Assembly (NCBI RefSeq): GCF_963576615.1
Contig: NC_088708.1
Location: 1,798,001 to 1,862,000 of the forward strand
DNA length: 64,000 bases
Direction of reading: 5' to 3'
Origin: Watersipora subatra
Lineage: Eukaryota > Bryozoa > Gymnolaemata > Cheilostomatida > Watersiporidae
Below the pieces are notes generated by a model. That model was not told where the DNA came from. It did no database searches and saw nothing but the letters and a program-made list of their open reading frames with translations. The translations under genes and the position numbers were made by a program. Numbering within the stretch: the stretch's first letter is position 1; each line of letters opens with the position of its first letter. Positions 1 through 11,758 of this stretch are shown here, piece by piece.

Positions 1-1499
1 GTATACATATTATCAGAGGTAGCAGTTTTATTCTATTGGTGAGGCGGGCCAATAAGATGGTGAAGTCTTGTTTTTCGTGCCTTTTGGTTTCCACTAAAAC
101 TGTCGTCTCTCGTTCTTTTGGTAATTGTTGTATACGTATGCCGTTGGCACGAAACAAACATCGGTGTTTTTGCTGATGACGCTTTTGAATGCCATGTCTT
201 CAGCGATGCATCGCTAGCCTCTGAGGCCGACTGAACTATTAGCGATAAAATGATTTGAGCCAGAAAAGGGTGTCGGCTTATATGGCAAGTACAGGTCAAA
301 ACTAGGATTTGTAAACCAAACTTTAAACCTCGACTTATACGTCGGGTCGACTCGCACGCCAGAATTTACAGTAGTTGGTTCCTTGAGGTGCTGGTATAGT
401 AATACCAAAATACCAGAGTGTATGCTTGATTTGTTGTAATGTTGGAAACTCCTTATTGTCAGCAAGGAAATAGTATTTTAAGTGACACGCAGCAAAATCG
501 TCTCTTCCTGTATGACTAATAGCCATCACCGTGTAGTATTACTAGCAATGTATGAGATATTGCAGGTACTCAAGATCGTACAGGTAGCTTTAATTGGACT
601 CAGTGCTGTTTGTAGCTTTACTGGTAACTAGCACCGCGTTTAGTATCACAGGTATTCAATTCTGTCAGGATAATCTCTTCTAATTATAATTGCCTTCTCT
701 TTTGGAGTAGCCACTGACTTAAGGTACAAACACACTAGGCGATATTTAGTGTGATTTAGTACCTGGTGCTAATCCGCGCTAGAACTTGCTCAGCGAGCTC
801 ATGCAGAGCGATAACGCAAGACATTCTCTATCACAACTTTATCGTGCGTGAGATGCATTTCGATTGGTTGGTTTTTTCCAGAATGAAATTCAATAGCTGG
901 CAATTTTTTTGTATTGATGTTCACAAACGTACAGCAACAACATTTTGCTATTTAGTTACAATTGAAACATCATCAAAATGAACACTGAATTGTTCATAGA
1001 TTTATTAAAAGCACTCCCAGACCTGTGTGACACAACACACAAACATTACGAAGAAACCCGGTTGAAAACCAACATTTAGGAGTCAATAGTTGTGTGGGTT
1101 GACCATCGTGAGAATAATATATATATTATTATATATATTATATATTTATCCTATTAAAAATAAAAAACTAATATAAAGTAAACTATATATAAAAATTTTA
1201 AATATTACTGTTAAAAATACAAGAATCGTTTTTTCTTATGTCTTCTTGTAGTGTACAATCCAGGAAAGTGAGATTAACAAAAGCGGAAATTGTTACGTCG
1301 TTGCCTAGATGGCACCATATTGACTTAAATTTATTAACAACTCCGAAGAAACTAATGATACAGATTTTATTGGCAATTTGTGAGTGGGCCCACGTTATCG
1401 TTTGCTGGTGAATTGCGCAAGTGCGTTTAGGCACACGCCAGCGTTATCTCCGCGCTCCTCATGATGCACGCAATAAAATCGCCCAGTGTGTTTGGACCT
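1..1499. other. Intergenic or intronic, no gene recognised
   Basis: Three overlapping minus-strand reading frames (529-335, 465-214, 299-33) follow one another in different frames. They could be the remains of one frameshifted coding sequence, but I recognise no family. An AT-only stretch lies near 1118-1150. If TBC1D23 continues upstream, this is probably its intron. I see nothing else. Confidence 0.3.
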
Positions 1500-2392
1500 T
1501 TAAAGGTTGACTTGCAACAAAATTCACATTACAGTTATTTGGTATCAAAAGATTCACCATGTCTTACTCTGTTGTGTAGTAGGTGCCAAATCCGTGAAAA
1601 TGTGATTACAAGCTCTTAAAAGCTCAAAAACGAAAAGCCGCCATAGATTAGAATCTCTTTATTTCGATGACGTATTCATTACAGTTTGGTTATCGTCTTG
1701 TCACGTGATGTCCTCACGTGAATTGAAAGGCCAATAAAAAGCTCAATATAAACTTATCGTAGCACTAGTTAATGACAAACACTTCGGGTTTTGCCGAAGA
1801 CCCTGTATCAAATATAGATGCTCGCTACTTTACAGTTTTGTTTCGGCTTGGACTAATCGTCAAGTCGTAATCTGATCATGTGACCCAATACTTCGAAAAT
1901 AATTTTTGTAGCACTTTTCGATTATCACAGGTAACCAACAGGCTCGTCATGATTATCAGACAACGATATGTACTCCTTCGAGCTAAGGTTAAAAAGTTTA
2001 ACGATTTTTTATGGTAAGTTAAAAGATATCAGTGCTAAAAGTGACAGCATTACAATGACGATAAAATAGACGCGTAAGAACAATAGACATGGTTTTATGG
2101 AATGCGTGAAGTGTATTTGTGAAAATATTTCGACGAATGAGATTGCATGAAAGTGTAAACAGAAACCATCCTGTAACAACTACGTCCCATTTGAGCCGTT
2201 TTGGAAAGCGAATCCAAACTACAGCGGTCTTGTGTGGCTGTGATTAACTTCGTGTTTTAGCTTTAAGAGCTTGTAATCACCTTTCCACATATTTTGCACC
2301 TACAACACAACAGAGTAAGACATGGTGAATCTTATGATTCCAAATAACTGTAATGTGAATTTTGTTGCAAGTCAACCTTTAAGTTACGGCCA
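1500..2392. mobile_element. TTAA-flanked MITE, copy A (piggyBac-type target)
   Basis: An 893-bp non-autonomous element bounded on both sides by TTAA, the piggyBac target duplication. The terminal inverted repeats begin AGGTTGACTTGCAACAAAAT and run for about 130 bp. The interior holds a pair of CACGTG E-boxes near 1700-1725. A second copy in opposite orientation lies at 50760-51643. There is no transposase. Assignment to piggyBac rests only on the TTAA target. Confidence 0.7.
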
Positions 2393-2394
2393 CA

Positions 2395-3067
2395 CATGCC
2401 TATTTTTTCCCTGGTTCTGACCAAAATCACGAAATAAACGAGAAACACAGAATTATTCGACCACAATTTACAGAATTGTCAGAGCTGCTCATGCTTACCG
2501 AAATCGTCGACGAAACGTTTTTAATTGGCTAGATAAAGCTTTTGCAATTTATATAGTCCGAGACACATAACACGACACGCAAGAAACATACTAATGCAAT
2601 TCACCAAAGTGAATATGATGCAATTGACTTGATTGCGCTAAAGATGGCAACTCTTTCTGCAACGGAATTGTTGCTGCTAAAAATTGTTGTTAATAGCAAT
2701 TTCTTTTTTAGAAATTGTTATCAAAAAAGAAACGATTCGTAGTCAGTGTCCGAACGATAAAGAACCAACAATAGCGCAATTTAGGCAGTTGCATCGTATG
2801 TACTATGTTGAAATGCAACATGGTATTTAAATGGTATAAATGGTACTTTTATTGTGCATTGTAATACGTGTCTTGGACTATACCAATTGCGAAAGCTGCT
2901 AAAATCGCGCTCGGTAATAATTTGTTTAGCCGATTAAAAGCGGTTTTTCCGATGATTTCGGTGTGCATGCACAGTTCTGACGATTCTATAAATTTCGGCT
3001 GAATAATTCTGTGTTTTTCATTCATTTCGTGATTTCGGTCAGAACCAACGAAAAAATCGGCATGTTG
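2395..3067. repeat. Inverted duplication with an ORF-bearing arm
   Basis: The plus-strand stretch about 2395-2595 and the minus strand of about 3067-2850 are diverged copies of one sequence, separated by about 260 bp. The right arm keeps an open frame on the minus strand (3160-2849, 103 codons) with a hydrophobic stretch LPSAILAAFAIGIV near its end. The left arm has lost about 26 bp and its frame is broken. I do not recognise the product; it may be a transposon gene relic. Confidence 0.5.
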
Positions 3068-3383
3068 GGTCGTACCGTTACAGTCACTAAATTCCACTAT
3101 CCTGGGACTGCATACACTGGGCAGCCAATTTTTACTGCAACATTTGATATGGATATCCATTGTAGTACATGTACTATTATCTATTGCAGCACTATTTATC
3201 TATATCAGCAATTACAGACATGGTTTGCTGGGTAACAAGTATACCTTGTGTTTAAGGCTGGTTGGTATTTGAGCAGGTAATAGCGATTGGGTGGCTAGTT
3301 TGATGGTTGTCAGGCGCTGGTCAACAGCTAATTGACTGAAAGGTAACAGCAAGTTTTGTTATGTCCACTCCTACTCATTGTAG

Positions 3384-3598
3384 CCATTTGCTGGTCACCA
3401 ACTCGTGTCTCTACGTATTAAGAGATCTTCCCAAACAGAAGGGTCTTGCCATGGTTCTGTCTAGGAGGCCTCTCAAGAATATTGTCAAGATAACTTCGAA
3501 GAAGAAGTTGCCAGAACTAATCACTTTTAAATATGGCACATACGAGGAGGACGGCATGGTAGTGACTGACACCGAGAAATTTATCATAGACAAAGCAG
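3384..3598 (+). CDS. TBC1D23: TBC1D23 penultimate exon
   Basis: A 215-nt exon (1+213+1) after the acceptor cattgtag and before the donor gtgagg. It encodes the core of the C-terminal domain, including VKITSKKK and LITFKYG. The paralogous exon at 26274-26488 has exactly the same length and phases. Confidence 0.9.
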
Positions 3599-5369
3599 GT
3601 GAGGCTGTTGGATAATTGGAGAATTGGCGTCTGTCAATAGTGCAGCACTTCCGGGTTTTTAATCCCCTTCTGCATTGGCTTCCATTTATTGATTCTTAGC
3701 TGTCTTTTCATGTTTCAATCCAAAAAGTGTTTTGCATTTAGTGATGGAATCGTTGGTCGAGACTGATGGTGCGTTTACACTGGCCGACACCGACTCCGAT
3801 TAGGTGCCAATACCCCGACTCAGACAGGTACCTCCGACATTTCACGTATGGGTGCCGACACCGACTCCCACTTTACATTGCAACGATCAAACGATTTTTG
3901 TCGGTACCAACAGCCAATCACAGCGTTTCGCCGTTCTGACCTTCACCCGACCACGCGAAGACGATTACACATAAAAATCAACGCGCTTGATGTGGAAAAT
4001 TATATACTAGTACTACACTACTACTACTGCTCCTACTACTACTGCTAGAAGCAACTACTGAATGCCAAGCAATGAATGAATGATGAGGCAATGAAAATCC
4101 GAGCAAAGAACTGTACGTGCAGTTCTTTCGTCCGAGTAATTATAATAAATAAAATGAATAATGAAGAAGATTGAATGGTGAATGTATATTTGTGGTAGTA
4201 GTAGTGCGATGGACGCCGGGCCAACACTTTACACTTCTTGTAATTATTTGTTTGTATATATTTTATATGTCTGTAAATATTTTATTATATGAGTTGTCCT
4301 TTTTATTCTCTCTTTATTGCCTTTTTATTGTTGGCCTTGTTACTCGTTATGCTATCAATTGTCGTCGTTTATGTTGTCATATCAACGCACTAGCGGGCCT
4401 AATAATTGGCCATTTAAACATTGCTAGCCGGTGTTCTCACTCGGTCCCGTTAGCCGGAACGGGCAATTTTATTGTATATAAGGGAGCAACGCTCACTTAG
4501 TGGACAGAGCAAATGTCCGTACGCTCCTCAGCTAGTGAATTTCCTTCGCTAATAAAACATTGAATGAAATCACACGCAATTTATTTCTGTATGACATAAT
4601 CTAAATCGTGCCAAGTAAGGGCCGGCAAATTTCTTGACAGTTGTATTTACAGTCGTACTAGTAGTAGAACTAGTAGTAGTCGTACAACTGGCTATTCACT
4701 TTTAATTAATTTAAATTAAAGAAAAAAACTTGATTTTTTGGTACTCTCGTGTTCACATCGTTGCTAGCCATGCTGGTTCACTATTAAAAAGAGAACGAGG
4801 GAAAGTTTAATGACAGTCTTCTAGCCTCTCATTAAACCTAGCCCTTTCGTTTCATAAACTTAGCACTGTCATTAAAGCCTAGGCTCATTTAACCAGAGGC
4901 TCCTAGCTTCTGATTGGCTGATGAGCGTCCGACTTGTCGGTGCAACCGGGCACTGCTGGGTAGCTCCGACACCGACTTTCAGATCGGTGCCGACACCGAT
5001 TTTTCTGTTCACACCTACCGACACCGACTCATCAAATTTGTCTGTGCACGACAAAATCGGTGACAAAATCGGCCAGTGTAAACGCACCATGAGTTTATTA
5101 TATCAATACTGTACAGTCCTAATGACAGGACATTTGACATCCATAAATGAGAGTAGCACAATTTGTTTAGTTCTGCCAAGTGTCAGCAGGTGTATATATT
5201 TCTCTGCATATATCGAGTGCGTGTTGACAATGACTGGCGTGTCCCATTTACAGGTGACGCGGTGAAAGTGATAAAACAACAAGTAGTAAAACTATTGGAT
5301 GGCGAAGAACAGTCACAAGATTCTCCTGCCTCCACCCATTCGCCAGCTTCGGGTTCTGGTCATGAATAA
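3384..5369 (+). CDS. TBC1D23: TBC1D23, last two coding exons (5'-partial)
   Basis: C-terminal PH-like domain of TBC1D23, a catalytically inactive TBC protein that links golgins on the trans-Golgi to FAM21/WASH on endosome-derived vesicles (family knowledge). Exons are 3384-3598 and 5254-5369. The first matches the family block SHLLVT..LYVLR..KG..RRPL..IVKITSKKK.PELITFKYG, and the second starts GDAVKVIKQQVVKLLD, matching the human terminal exon, then adds a Ser/Pro-rich tail ending SGSGHE. Exon phases agree (an Ala-Gly pair is split across the junction). The intron holds a 1.3 kb MITE with an LTR-like insert. Exons for the TBC and rhodanese domains are not in the window. No exon equivalent to the upstream one of the paralogue was found before 3384. 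Confidence 0.9.
3767..5089. mobile_element. MITE with TGGTGCG ends in the TBC1D23 intron
   Basis: Perfect 19-bp terminal inverted repeats TGGTGCGTTTACACTGGCC (3767-3785) and its complement (5071-5089) are flanked on both sides by TGA, a 3-bp target duplication. The subterminal parts are rich in GCCGACACCGACT-like subrepeats on both ends. About 1.32 kb; an LTR-like segment sits in the middle. The 3-bp duplication would suit PIF/Harbinger or CACTA, but no transposase is seen. Confidence 0.75.
4190..4605 (+). mobile_element. Possible solo LTR nested in the MITE
   Basis: The segment has the parts of a retroviral-type LTR in order: a TATA-like TATATAAGGG near 4476-4485, a GC-richer putative R region with a short hairpin, and AATAAA at 4551-4556. 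It interrupts the MITE at 3767-5089. Its exact ends and a target duplication were not found, so this is a weak call. Confidence 0.3.
5254..5369 (+). CDS. TBC1D23: TBC1D23 terminal coding exon
   Basis: Starts after the acceptor catttacag and encodes GDAVKVIKQQVVKLLDGEE followed by a Ser/Pro tail and TAA at 5367-5369. An AATAAA overlaps the stop codon; a better placed poly(A) signal AATAAA lies at 5655-5660. Confidence 0.88.
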
Positions 5370-5699
5370 ACACTCAACTTCTCTCCGATTCCCAGTGACT
5401 ATCATAGCAATATCGAAGAAATATTATATTATTTACACGCAACTCGGCATTTATCTCTAAAAATTATTTTATTTATTTAACTATAATATACTTGCTATAG
5501 AAGTCAGTTCAGTGTCTGAGGGACTCATAAACTTTATCTGCATCAGAGTAAATTGTAAGTTTAGCTGCTTCTTACTTGAGTAGCTCTCTCTCTCTCTCTC
5601 TCAGGCTAAACAGACACATTATAAAAAATATATAAGAGTAATTATATGCGAGTAAATAAAACATCAAAAATAAATTTGTGGCCCGGCGTCCGCTAAAAT
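5370..5699. other. TBC1D23 3' flank with CT microsatellite
   Basis: Presumed 3' untranslated and downstream region. It contains a (CT)n run at 5581-5604 and AATAAA at 5655-5660. No other feature seen. Confidence 0.4.
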
Positions 5700-6795
5700 A
5701 TAACATTAACATAGCAGGTTACTACTATTTAATTTACTAACAGATAAATATTATTACAAGCAACATTTTCTTACCTATTAAATACAACCACGAATATTTT
5801 GCGCTTAGCTATGAAAACACTAAGTGAGTCACTAATGTTAAACTTGTTTATACAGCGACAAAAGCACAGTGTAGGTCTAGTCGGAAACGGCTATGTTGTT
5901 AGTTGTTTGAACATGTTTCTAGGTAATAGGGATAAAAACGATTTCAGTATTTAATATCTTACAGTCTATCTTTTCTTTATACTTATAAACTTTTTAAAGT
6001 GTATTATAGCATGCATTTTAATTTTTCAAAAAAACCACAATCATATTTCAGCTTCGGAATAATAGTAATCTAAGATTGACACTTTGTTGGAGCATGAAAG
6101 CAGAAAAATGTCCTCCTCGCTAGCTGACGCATTTTCATACGTTGCTGGAAGCATAAACAAGAAAGTGAAGTGCAGTATATTATGGTGCCTTACAGTGCCT
6201 CGAGTTTGCAACTCGAGTTGATAAGCTGAGTTATATTTACAAACTCGAGTTTGTAAAAGTAAGGTGCAACATATTGGTATTACAGTATCATAACCGTAGT
6301 TCTGGTTATATTAACAATGGTGCACCAACAGGCACCCGTTAGCTAATAAAAATTACATTATGTATGTATGTACTTTAAAACCACTGATCATTACCAGCTG
6401 TCGCAGACAACTACTACTACTGACTACAGCCACTACTGTCCCCTGTGAGCGGCTATTCTCTAAAGCTGGCAATGTTGCATGTAGGAAGAGAGCATCTCTT
6501 CATTCGGTGAATGTGAATAAACTGTGCTGCCTCAACTTTTGGCTGGCTTAATTATAGACTTTCATGGACTATTTCCATACTCATAATAATTAATACATTG
6601 TAACTTATGTACATTGTACATAACATGCACTCCTGTTAACAATAATTGTCTCAAATATAATTAATTTATATGCAGCTGTAATTTTTTTTTCGAATATTCA
6701 GTTTTTTGCTAGATTAATTCTAAGATTAATCGAAGATGAACTGGTTCAGACCAGTTATTAATCGCGATTATTGTTTTTAATCGTTGTACAGCTCT
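5700..6795 (+). mobile_element. hAT transposon relic, 5'-truncated copy
   Basis: Homologous to the complete short element at 37977-39110 from about 5700 to the right end, which finishes GTACAGCTCT at 6795. It keeps the start of a hAT transposase (about 6109-6180, MSSSLADAF... up to the first cysteine of a BED-type finger) and the C-terminal dimerisation motif VPCERLFSKAGN (6436-6551). Everything between is deleted. The left terminal repeat is missing. Confidence 0.65.
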
Positions 6796-6799
6796 AGTT

Positions 6800-8155
6800 C
6801 ATATAGAGGTTGGCGGTGTATTTTTTTAAATGATTTATCAGAATTTTTGGAAGATAAATTTAGCCCTATCACGGGCGAAGCGACAATCGCCTATATTGCT
6901 CTCTTTCTTCCGGTGAAGCGATATTCAACCTTTTGGATGCAATAAATCTGCTAACTCACCTCCAACTTGTCAAATGTCTATTAACAATTATGCATCGAGA
7001 AACCGAGAAATATCTCTACCAGTTGATATCTATTGCTTGCAATTAACCTCCGATGATATTACAGCCTGTGTCCTTCTTTGGAATTTGTTGGCATTTTTAA
7101 TTTTTATTTTGTTCTAAATTTGAAGACATATTTTTATTTTATATCTATATTTAACAATGTTGCATAAAAGCTCATTGCACTCATCGATATGTTTACTACA
7201 ATTTGCAGCCAAAACTAGCTTTTTATGTGCAATAGAAGAAGAGGAGTTACTAGCGTCGATCAATGATGTTATCAAATAATATACTATAAATCTGCAAATT
7301 CATGTTATATAATGATAATCTATCAAATGACACAAATATATATTCGTGAACAATTGACATAAACAAACCGTACTTATATTACATGCAGAAACAAAAATTA
7401 ACGTTTTTAAAACAAAAATATTTGCATCGTTTGCTGAGATAGCTGCGTTCTAATTGTTGCGTTTGATGGAATGAGCATCTTTTAGTTGTCCATTACCTTC
7501 CACAATATGTTCTGGCCTCAACTCTTCTTCTACACTGCTGAGCTAGTTGATATTAGCGTCTAAACATTTTTGTGGCAGAGCAAAACCTTTACCCGCTGCA
7601 TTTAGCACAAACACAACGAGTAAAATTTTGCTCGCTATACGTAATCTTTGGCCCAAAACTTGCAAACCGTTTTTATATGCATGTCCTTCGAAGAATTACG
7701 ATCGCGGTAAACATGGAACTACTATTAGCCTGAGACAGTTTTTATTTCTACGACGTTGTTTTCAAAGTTCATCTAGCATCGTAAATATAAACCTTTTTTT
7801 ATATATGTTCTTCGAAGTGTCAAGACCGCGTTAATGAAGAACTACTATTAGCCTGAGACCGTTATCGATTATTTTTATGGGTGTTGCTTTCGAAGTTGTA
7901 ACGGAAAAAGTGAAAAGCTTTGGAGTTGGACAATGAAAGAATTGATTGTTATTAATGTAAACGATTCATTATTAATACGATTTTCTGGACACTTTTCTAC
8001 TGGTCACTTGAAATTATGGGTTCATAAAGATCAAAGATAGTAAAGGAGCGGTCAAATGGAGATGACGTTCAATTAGAGGTTGGCGCTCTATTTTTCAACC
8101 CTTTTCTCGTAGTGGCAGTCAAATAGAGGTGGCAATCAATTACAGGTTTTACGGT
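6800..8155. mobile_element. MITE family ending GGTTTTACGGTA, copy 1
   Basis: A roughly 1.35-kb non-autonomous element. The left end starts near ATAGAGGTTGGCGG, and the right end reads CAATTACAGGTTTTACGGTA. It is collinear with 16122-18688, apart from an insertion there. Degenerate fragments of the same ends occur at 21800-21880 and 31750-31826. No transposase seen. Confidence 0.6.
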
Positions 8156-8159
8156 ATAT

Positions 8160-8335
8160 CCTGTGGTTGCAGCTGGTTGGTAGTCGAGCAGCTACATTGC
8201 GAGTAGTCTTCGATTTGATAGCTGGCAGATGCTGGTCAACAGCTGATTGACTGAAAGGTAACACCAACTTTATGTTATATCCACTCTTAAACATTGTAGC
8301 CAATTGCGAGTCACCGACTCGTGTCTGTAGGTGTG
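8160..8335 (+). pseudogene. Broken copy of TBC1D23 intron/exon junction
   Basis: Diverged copy of about 3255-3420: intron end, acceptor cattgtag and the first 30 or so bases of the penultimate TBC1D23 exon, sharing CTGGTCAACAGCT and TGACTGAAAGGTAAC. The exon part breaks at a TAG and stops after the motif for CTCGTGTCT. It begins within a few bases of the end of the MITE at 6800-8155. Confidence 0.75.
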
Positions 8336-8345
8336 GTAGAGCAGC

Positions 8346-9081
8346 CAACTCTTAGCCAATGTAGCAGCATCAGCCTTGACTAGACAAAGTTGGCGTAACT
8401 AAGAGAAAACTAACTGAAGTTCACATTTGTCTGAACCAATGGTTATGTTGGTGTCATAAGGTAACTGGTGAGCTGGTAGTCGCCTACTCTTGTTATAGCT
8501 TCAAGTTTGCTTTTTAGCTGAAGCTATTTGAATAAGGCTTAGCTACGGCTTACCCGTCTTCATTTACAACTCAACAAATGTTGCCTACAAATAACTTGAG
8601 GCTATAGCAGTATTCATCCCTAATGTACTTGTAATAATCGTTACTCTTAGGATAGCCTGGGTACCACTAGCACTCACATGACCGCTTCATATGTTCAACC
8701 GAATAATATGATACCTGTGCTGCAGTGTTAGGTTTATGCTTGTAGGAGTCACATCATGGGGCCGAGATATGGATAACAAGTGCTGTTTGTTAATAGTGTT
8801 TATGTGAGAAAAATTAGCAATCGTTGAGGATGAACAGCTAGTCCCTGATCAAACACAGCCGCTAGCTAATGTAGCCCGCACGCCTTGCCTGCGCTTGAGT
8901 AATCTACCTACTTAGCTGATTGTTGCTTATGCTGCATCAACCAATAAAAATTAAGTATATTTAATAGTATTAAATGGAAATGTGGGCTTGGCGTGGAAAG
9001 TTTGCCAGTTGAGTAGAGTATCTCTAGCTAAACAGAAGCCTCCTTGTGAGTACTCATACATGGTCCTAACTGGTAACTGGC
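8346..9081. other. No gene recognised
   Basis: Unique-looking sequence with no convincing reading frame or repeat structure. Confidence 0.3.
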
Positions 9082-9145
9082 ATGGACAAACGGAAGGCGC
9101 CGCTCTACACCCGTGAGTCGACTGCTCAGTTGATGGCTCTTGACT
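9082..9145 (+). CDS. Candidate first exon of TBC1D23-like gene
   Basis: ATG at 9082 has a purine at -3 and G at +4, with an in-frame TAA just upstream. Twenty-one codons (MDKRKAPLYTRESTAQLMAL...) end at a perfect donor GTAAGT in phase 1. The next known exon of the TBC1D23-like copy (13566) needs exactly a phase-1 partner, so joining is possible and leaves a Ser codon at the junction. There is no homology support. Alternatively, reading through the donor gives a 42-codon ORF to 9210. Confidence 0.25.
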
Positions 9146-9210
9146 GTAAGTACTGTAACTTGAGTACTTACCCAGAATTTATAAACTTACCCAAACTGAC
9201 GCAGCGCTAG

Positions 9211-9780
9211 ACTCGCAGTTATTTGCTTTCGATAAAATAATAGCCAGCTACCATAAAAACTTCCACTGCTGCGTTACCAGTACATATTTTTGTGTTTCTA
9301 CTGTTACCAATCCAAACTCGCGCTAACAATTTCCACACAGTGATCCCCAGGCTAGCTGATAAAATGGATACATACACTTTTGTACAAACTTACTTATAAC
9401 TGACAAAATTTTAAAGAGAAACTTCAATTATTCAGAGGAGTCAGCAGTCTGTCACAAAAAGAGATAGTACACATATACGCTTGCTTAACAGTCAAGAATA
9501 AAAGTCATGTAAAATGATTTTGGCAGCCAGCAGATGCAGAATCATGAGTTTATAAAATGGTATTGCCTTTTACACAAGAAGCTCTCCATCTTTGAGCTGG
9601 TTGAAATGTCAAAGTTAATACACATGCCTATGATTCAAATTATGTTGGCCAATAAAATATATAAACGTTTTCACAGGGCCATTTCAAATTGCTTTTTCTG
9701 CTTGTGTTAAGTACATAATATTTTTTATATTATTATAAAATCAATGTATTGTTTTTGTGGTAAGCTTATGCATGCCGGAA
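9211..9780. other. No gene recognised
   Basis: No reading frame, repeat or structure that I can support. Confidence 0.3.
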
Positions 9781-9990
9781 AGAAATGGCCGAGTGTTGTA
9801 AAGAACTTGCCCTGCGAACAACAGGGCTTTAATTCCTGATGGTTACAAGAATGGCATTCAACCTTAAATTGCTTTCAGCAAATGGGCAGTTTCTCTGCTT
9901 CTGAGCTCAGACAGGGCCAGCCAAGACTACAGACCCATCATACTCGATCATCAAGAGATTACACACACGCACGTGCGTTTACACACATGA
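9781..9990 (+). repeat. SINE-like element with tRNA-like head
   Basis: The first about 75 bp resemble a tRNA promoter: ATGGCCGAGTGTTGTAAAG at the A-box position and a degenerate B-box-like TTTAATTCCTGATGG. A body of about 100 bp and CA-rich sequence (acacacgcac) follow. It does not fold into an intact tRNA. No second copy of the body was seen. Confidence 0.35.
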
Positions 9991-11489
9991 ATGCATGTAT
10001 GAAAAATCAGAAATTGCCTTTCAGAACATTGGCACTATTTTTATCATAATAATAATAGGCCATATATTTATTATTAAACGTTAAGTTTTTATCAAAGAAA
10101 CACTTGAACAACAAACGGAGAACTTGTTTATTGTCATAAGAGCTCTGAACAGGTGAGAATCACTACCCAGAACACAATTATGAAAGTTGTGGGTACTCAC
10201 TGCACTCTGTTAGCATATCAATCATTATTCATTCTGTCGTGCTACTATGGTTGCTCAACATCTTACAATATCCTGTTAGATACGCCATGAGTATCCAGCA
10301 GGCACACTTAGTTGACATGATACAGTTATCAATACCTGACTATGTTTTCTACTATAGCCACCCACATTGATGTATAACAGCCAATAGCGAGCGAGCCGTG
10401 TACAACCACAACAGCCAAAAGCAAGCCGTGGGCAACTCAAATGAAGTTTTGACCGAAAAAACCATTAAATAAACATACATGATTACCCATTTTCGCACCC
10501 TAAATGCTAGGAATGTTTTACAATTGGGGGATATATTGTCCAGCCATTGTTCATGGTCAAAGCTTTCTAGGCTGATGCCAAAAAAAATATCTGGTTTGGC
10601 AATCAAAACATGGGGATCTTGGTGAGAGGGCATCGACCCGGAAGGTATTCACTATCTCAATGTAGCTCTAGCTGTTACACCCGGCTACAAACTAGTGAAA
10701 CTACTAACAGGTTCTCACTAAAAAACCCAAAATCGTGAGAAGGGTTTCTTTGGCTCACTTGATGTTAGTGCAGAACCAGAATGGGTTTCAGCTTTGTCTA
10801 CAACAAAACTGAGCTTCATGCTGATGTTCTACATCAGTGCAAATACACATAGCGTATAGTTTATCTGGTTTGAATCTGTGGAAACTTTACATAGCCTAAA
10901 ATTAGCTTTACACATAAAGTACTTGTTCACGCAGGTTGCCACTAGTTGAATGATCCTTGATATAGGTTGAAGTCAGCACCAGGTGACAGAGTTTAGCTAA
11001 CACTCTGTATTCACTGCCTCTCAATGCTTCAGAAATATTGTTTGCAGAGTTGCTGCTCCTTTGAAACCATAATTGCATTCAGGTTTCATGCAGTCAGAGA
11101 AAACCTTGCAACCCGATTTCAATAAACTTTAACAGGTGCTTGTGTCGAAGTTATATTACATCTCGTACTAATAAGCTACCGAACTTATTTTATACGTTTG
11201 TTAATCTATTCCTATTTAATCTTATGCACTTTCTGAAATGGTTATTATTAATAAGTTTGAAGGAAACTTTTCCATTTTTAGCTGCTGTAAGCAGTATCTG
11301 GTCAGTATTCAAAACTGCATGCTGCTCTCATCACACTGGTCATTTATTATGTATATTAGTTCACTGTAATAAAATTAAGTTCATCGTAATCTTCACAACT
11401 AAAAGCTCAAAAAACTGATTATTGGCAAAGACACACATCTTTGTAGTTGTTCCCATTTCCATGTGTTGAATGTTGCTATGGAGCACCTA
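9991..11489. other. Intergenic or intronic, no gene recognised
   Basis: Contains a 93-codon minus-strand frame (10633-10352) and a 92-codon plus-strand frame (11140-11418). Neither shows recognisable motifs or splice support. Confidence 0.3.
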
Positions 11490-11758
11490 GGATAGACATA
11501 GAGTGATTATCATCTATCATAGACAATAGAGTGATTATCACCTATGATAGACATAGAGTGATTATCACCTATAATAGACATAGAGTGATTATCACCTATG
11601 ATGGACATAGAGTGATTATCACCTATAATAGACATAGAGTGATTATCACCTATGATAGACATAGAGTGATTATCACCTATGATAGACATAGAGTGATTAT
11701 CACCTATGATAGACATAGAGTGATTATCACCTATGATAAACATAGAGTGATTATCACC
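11490..11758. repeat. 27-bp minisatellite
   Basis: About ten copies of ATAGACATAGAGTGATTATC plus CACCTATG. The period is a multiple of three, so both strands stay open (peptides with SIIGDNHSM or IITYDRHRV units), which is a by-product of the repeat rather than evidence for a protein. Confidence 0.95.

Noticed and set aside
5680..5691. GGCCCGGCGTCC as LTR partner of GGACGCCGGGCC at 4211
   Set aside because: Only 12 bp match, in inverted orientation; the flanks differ.
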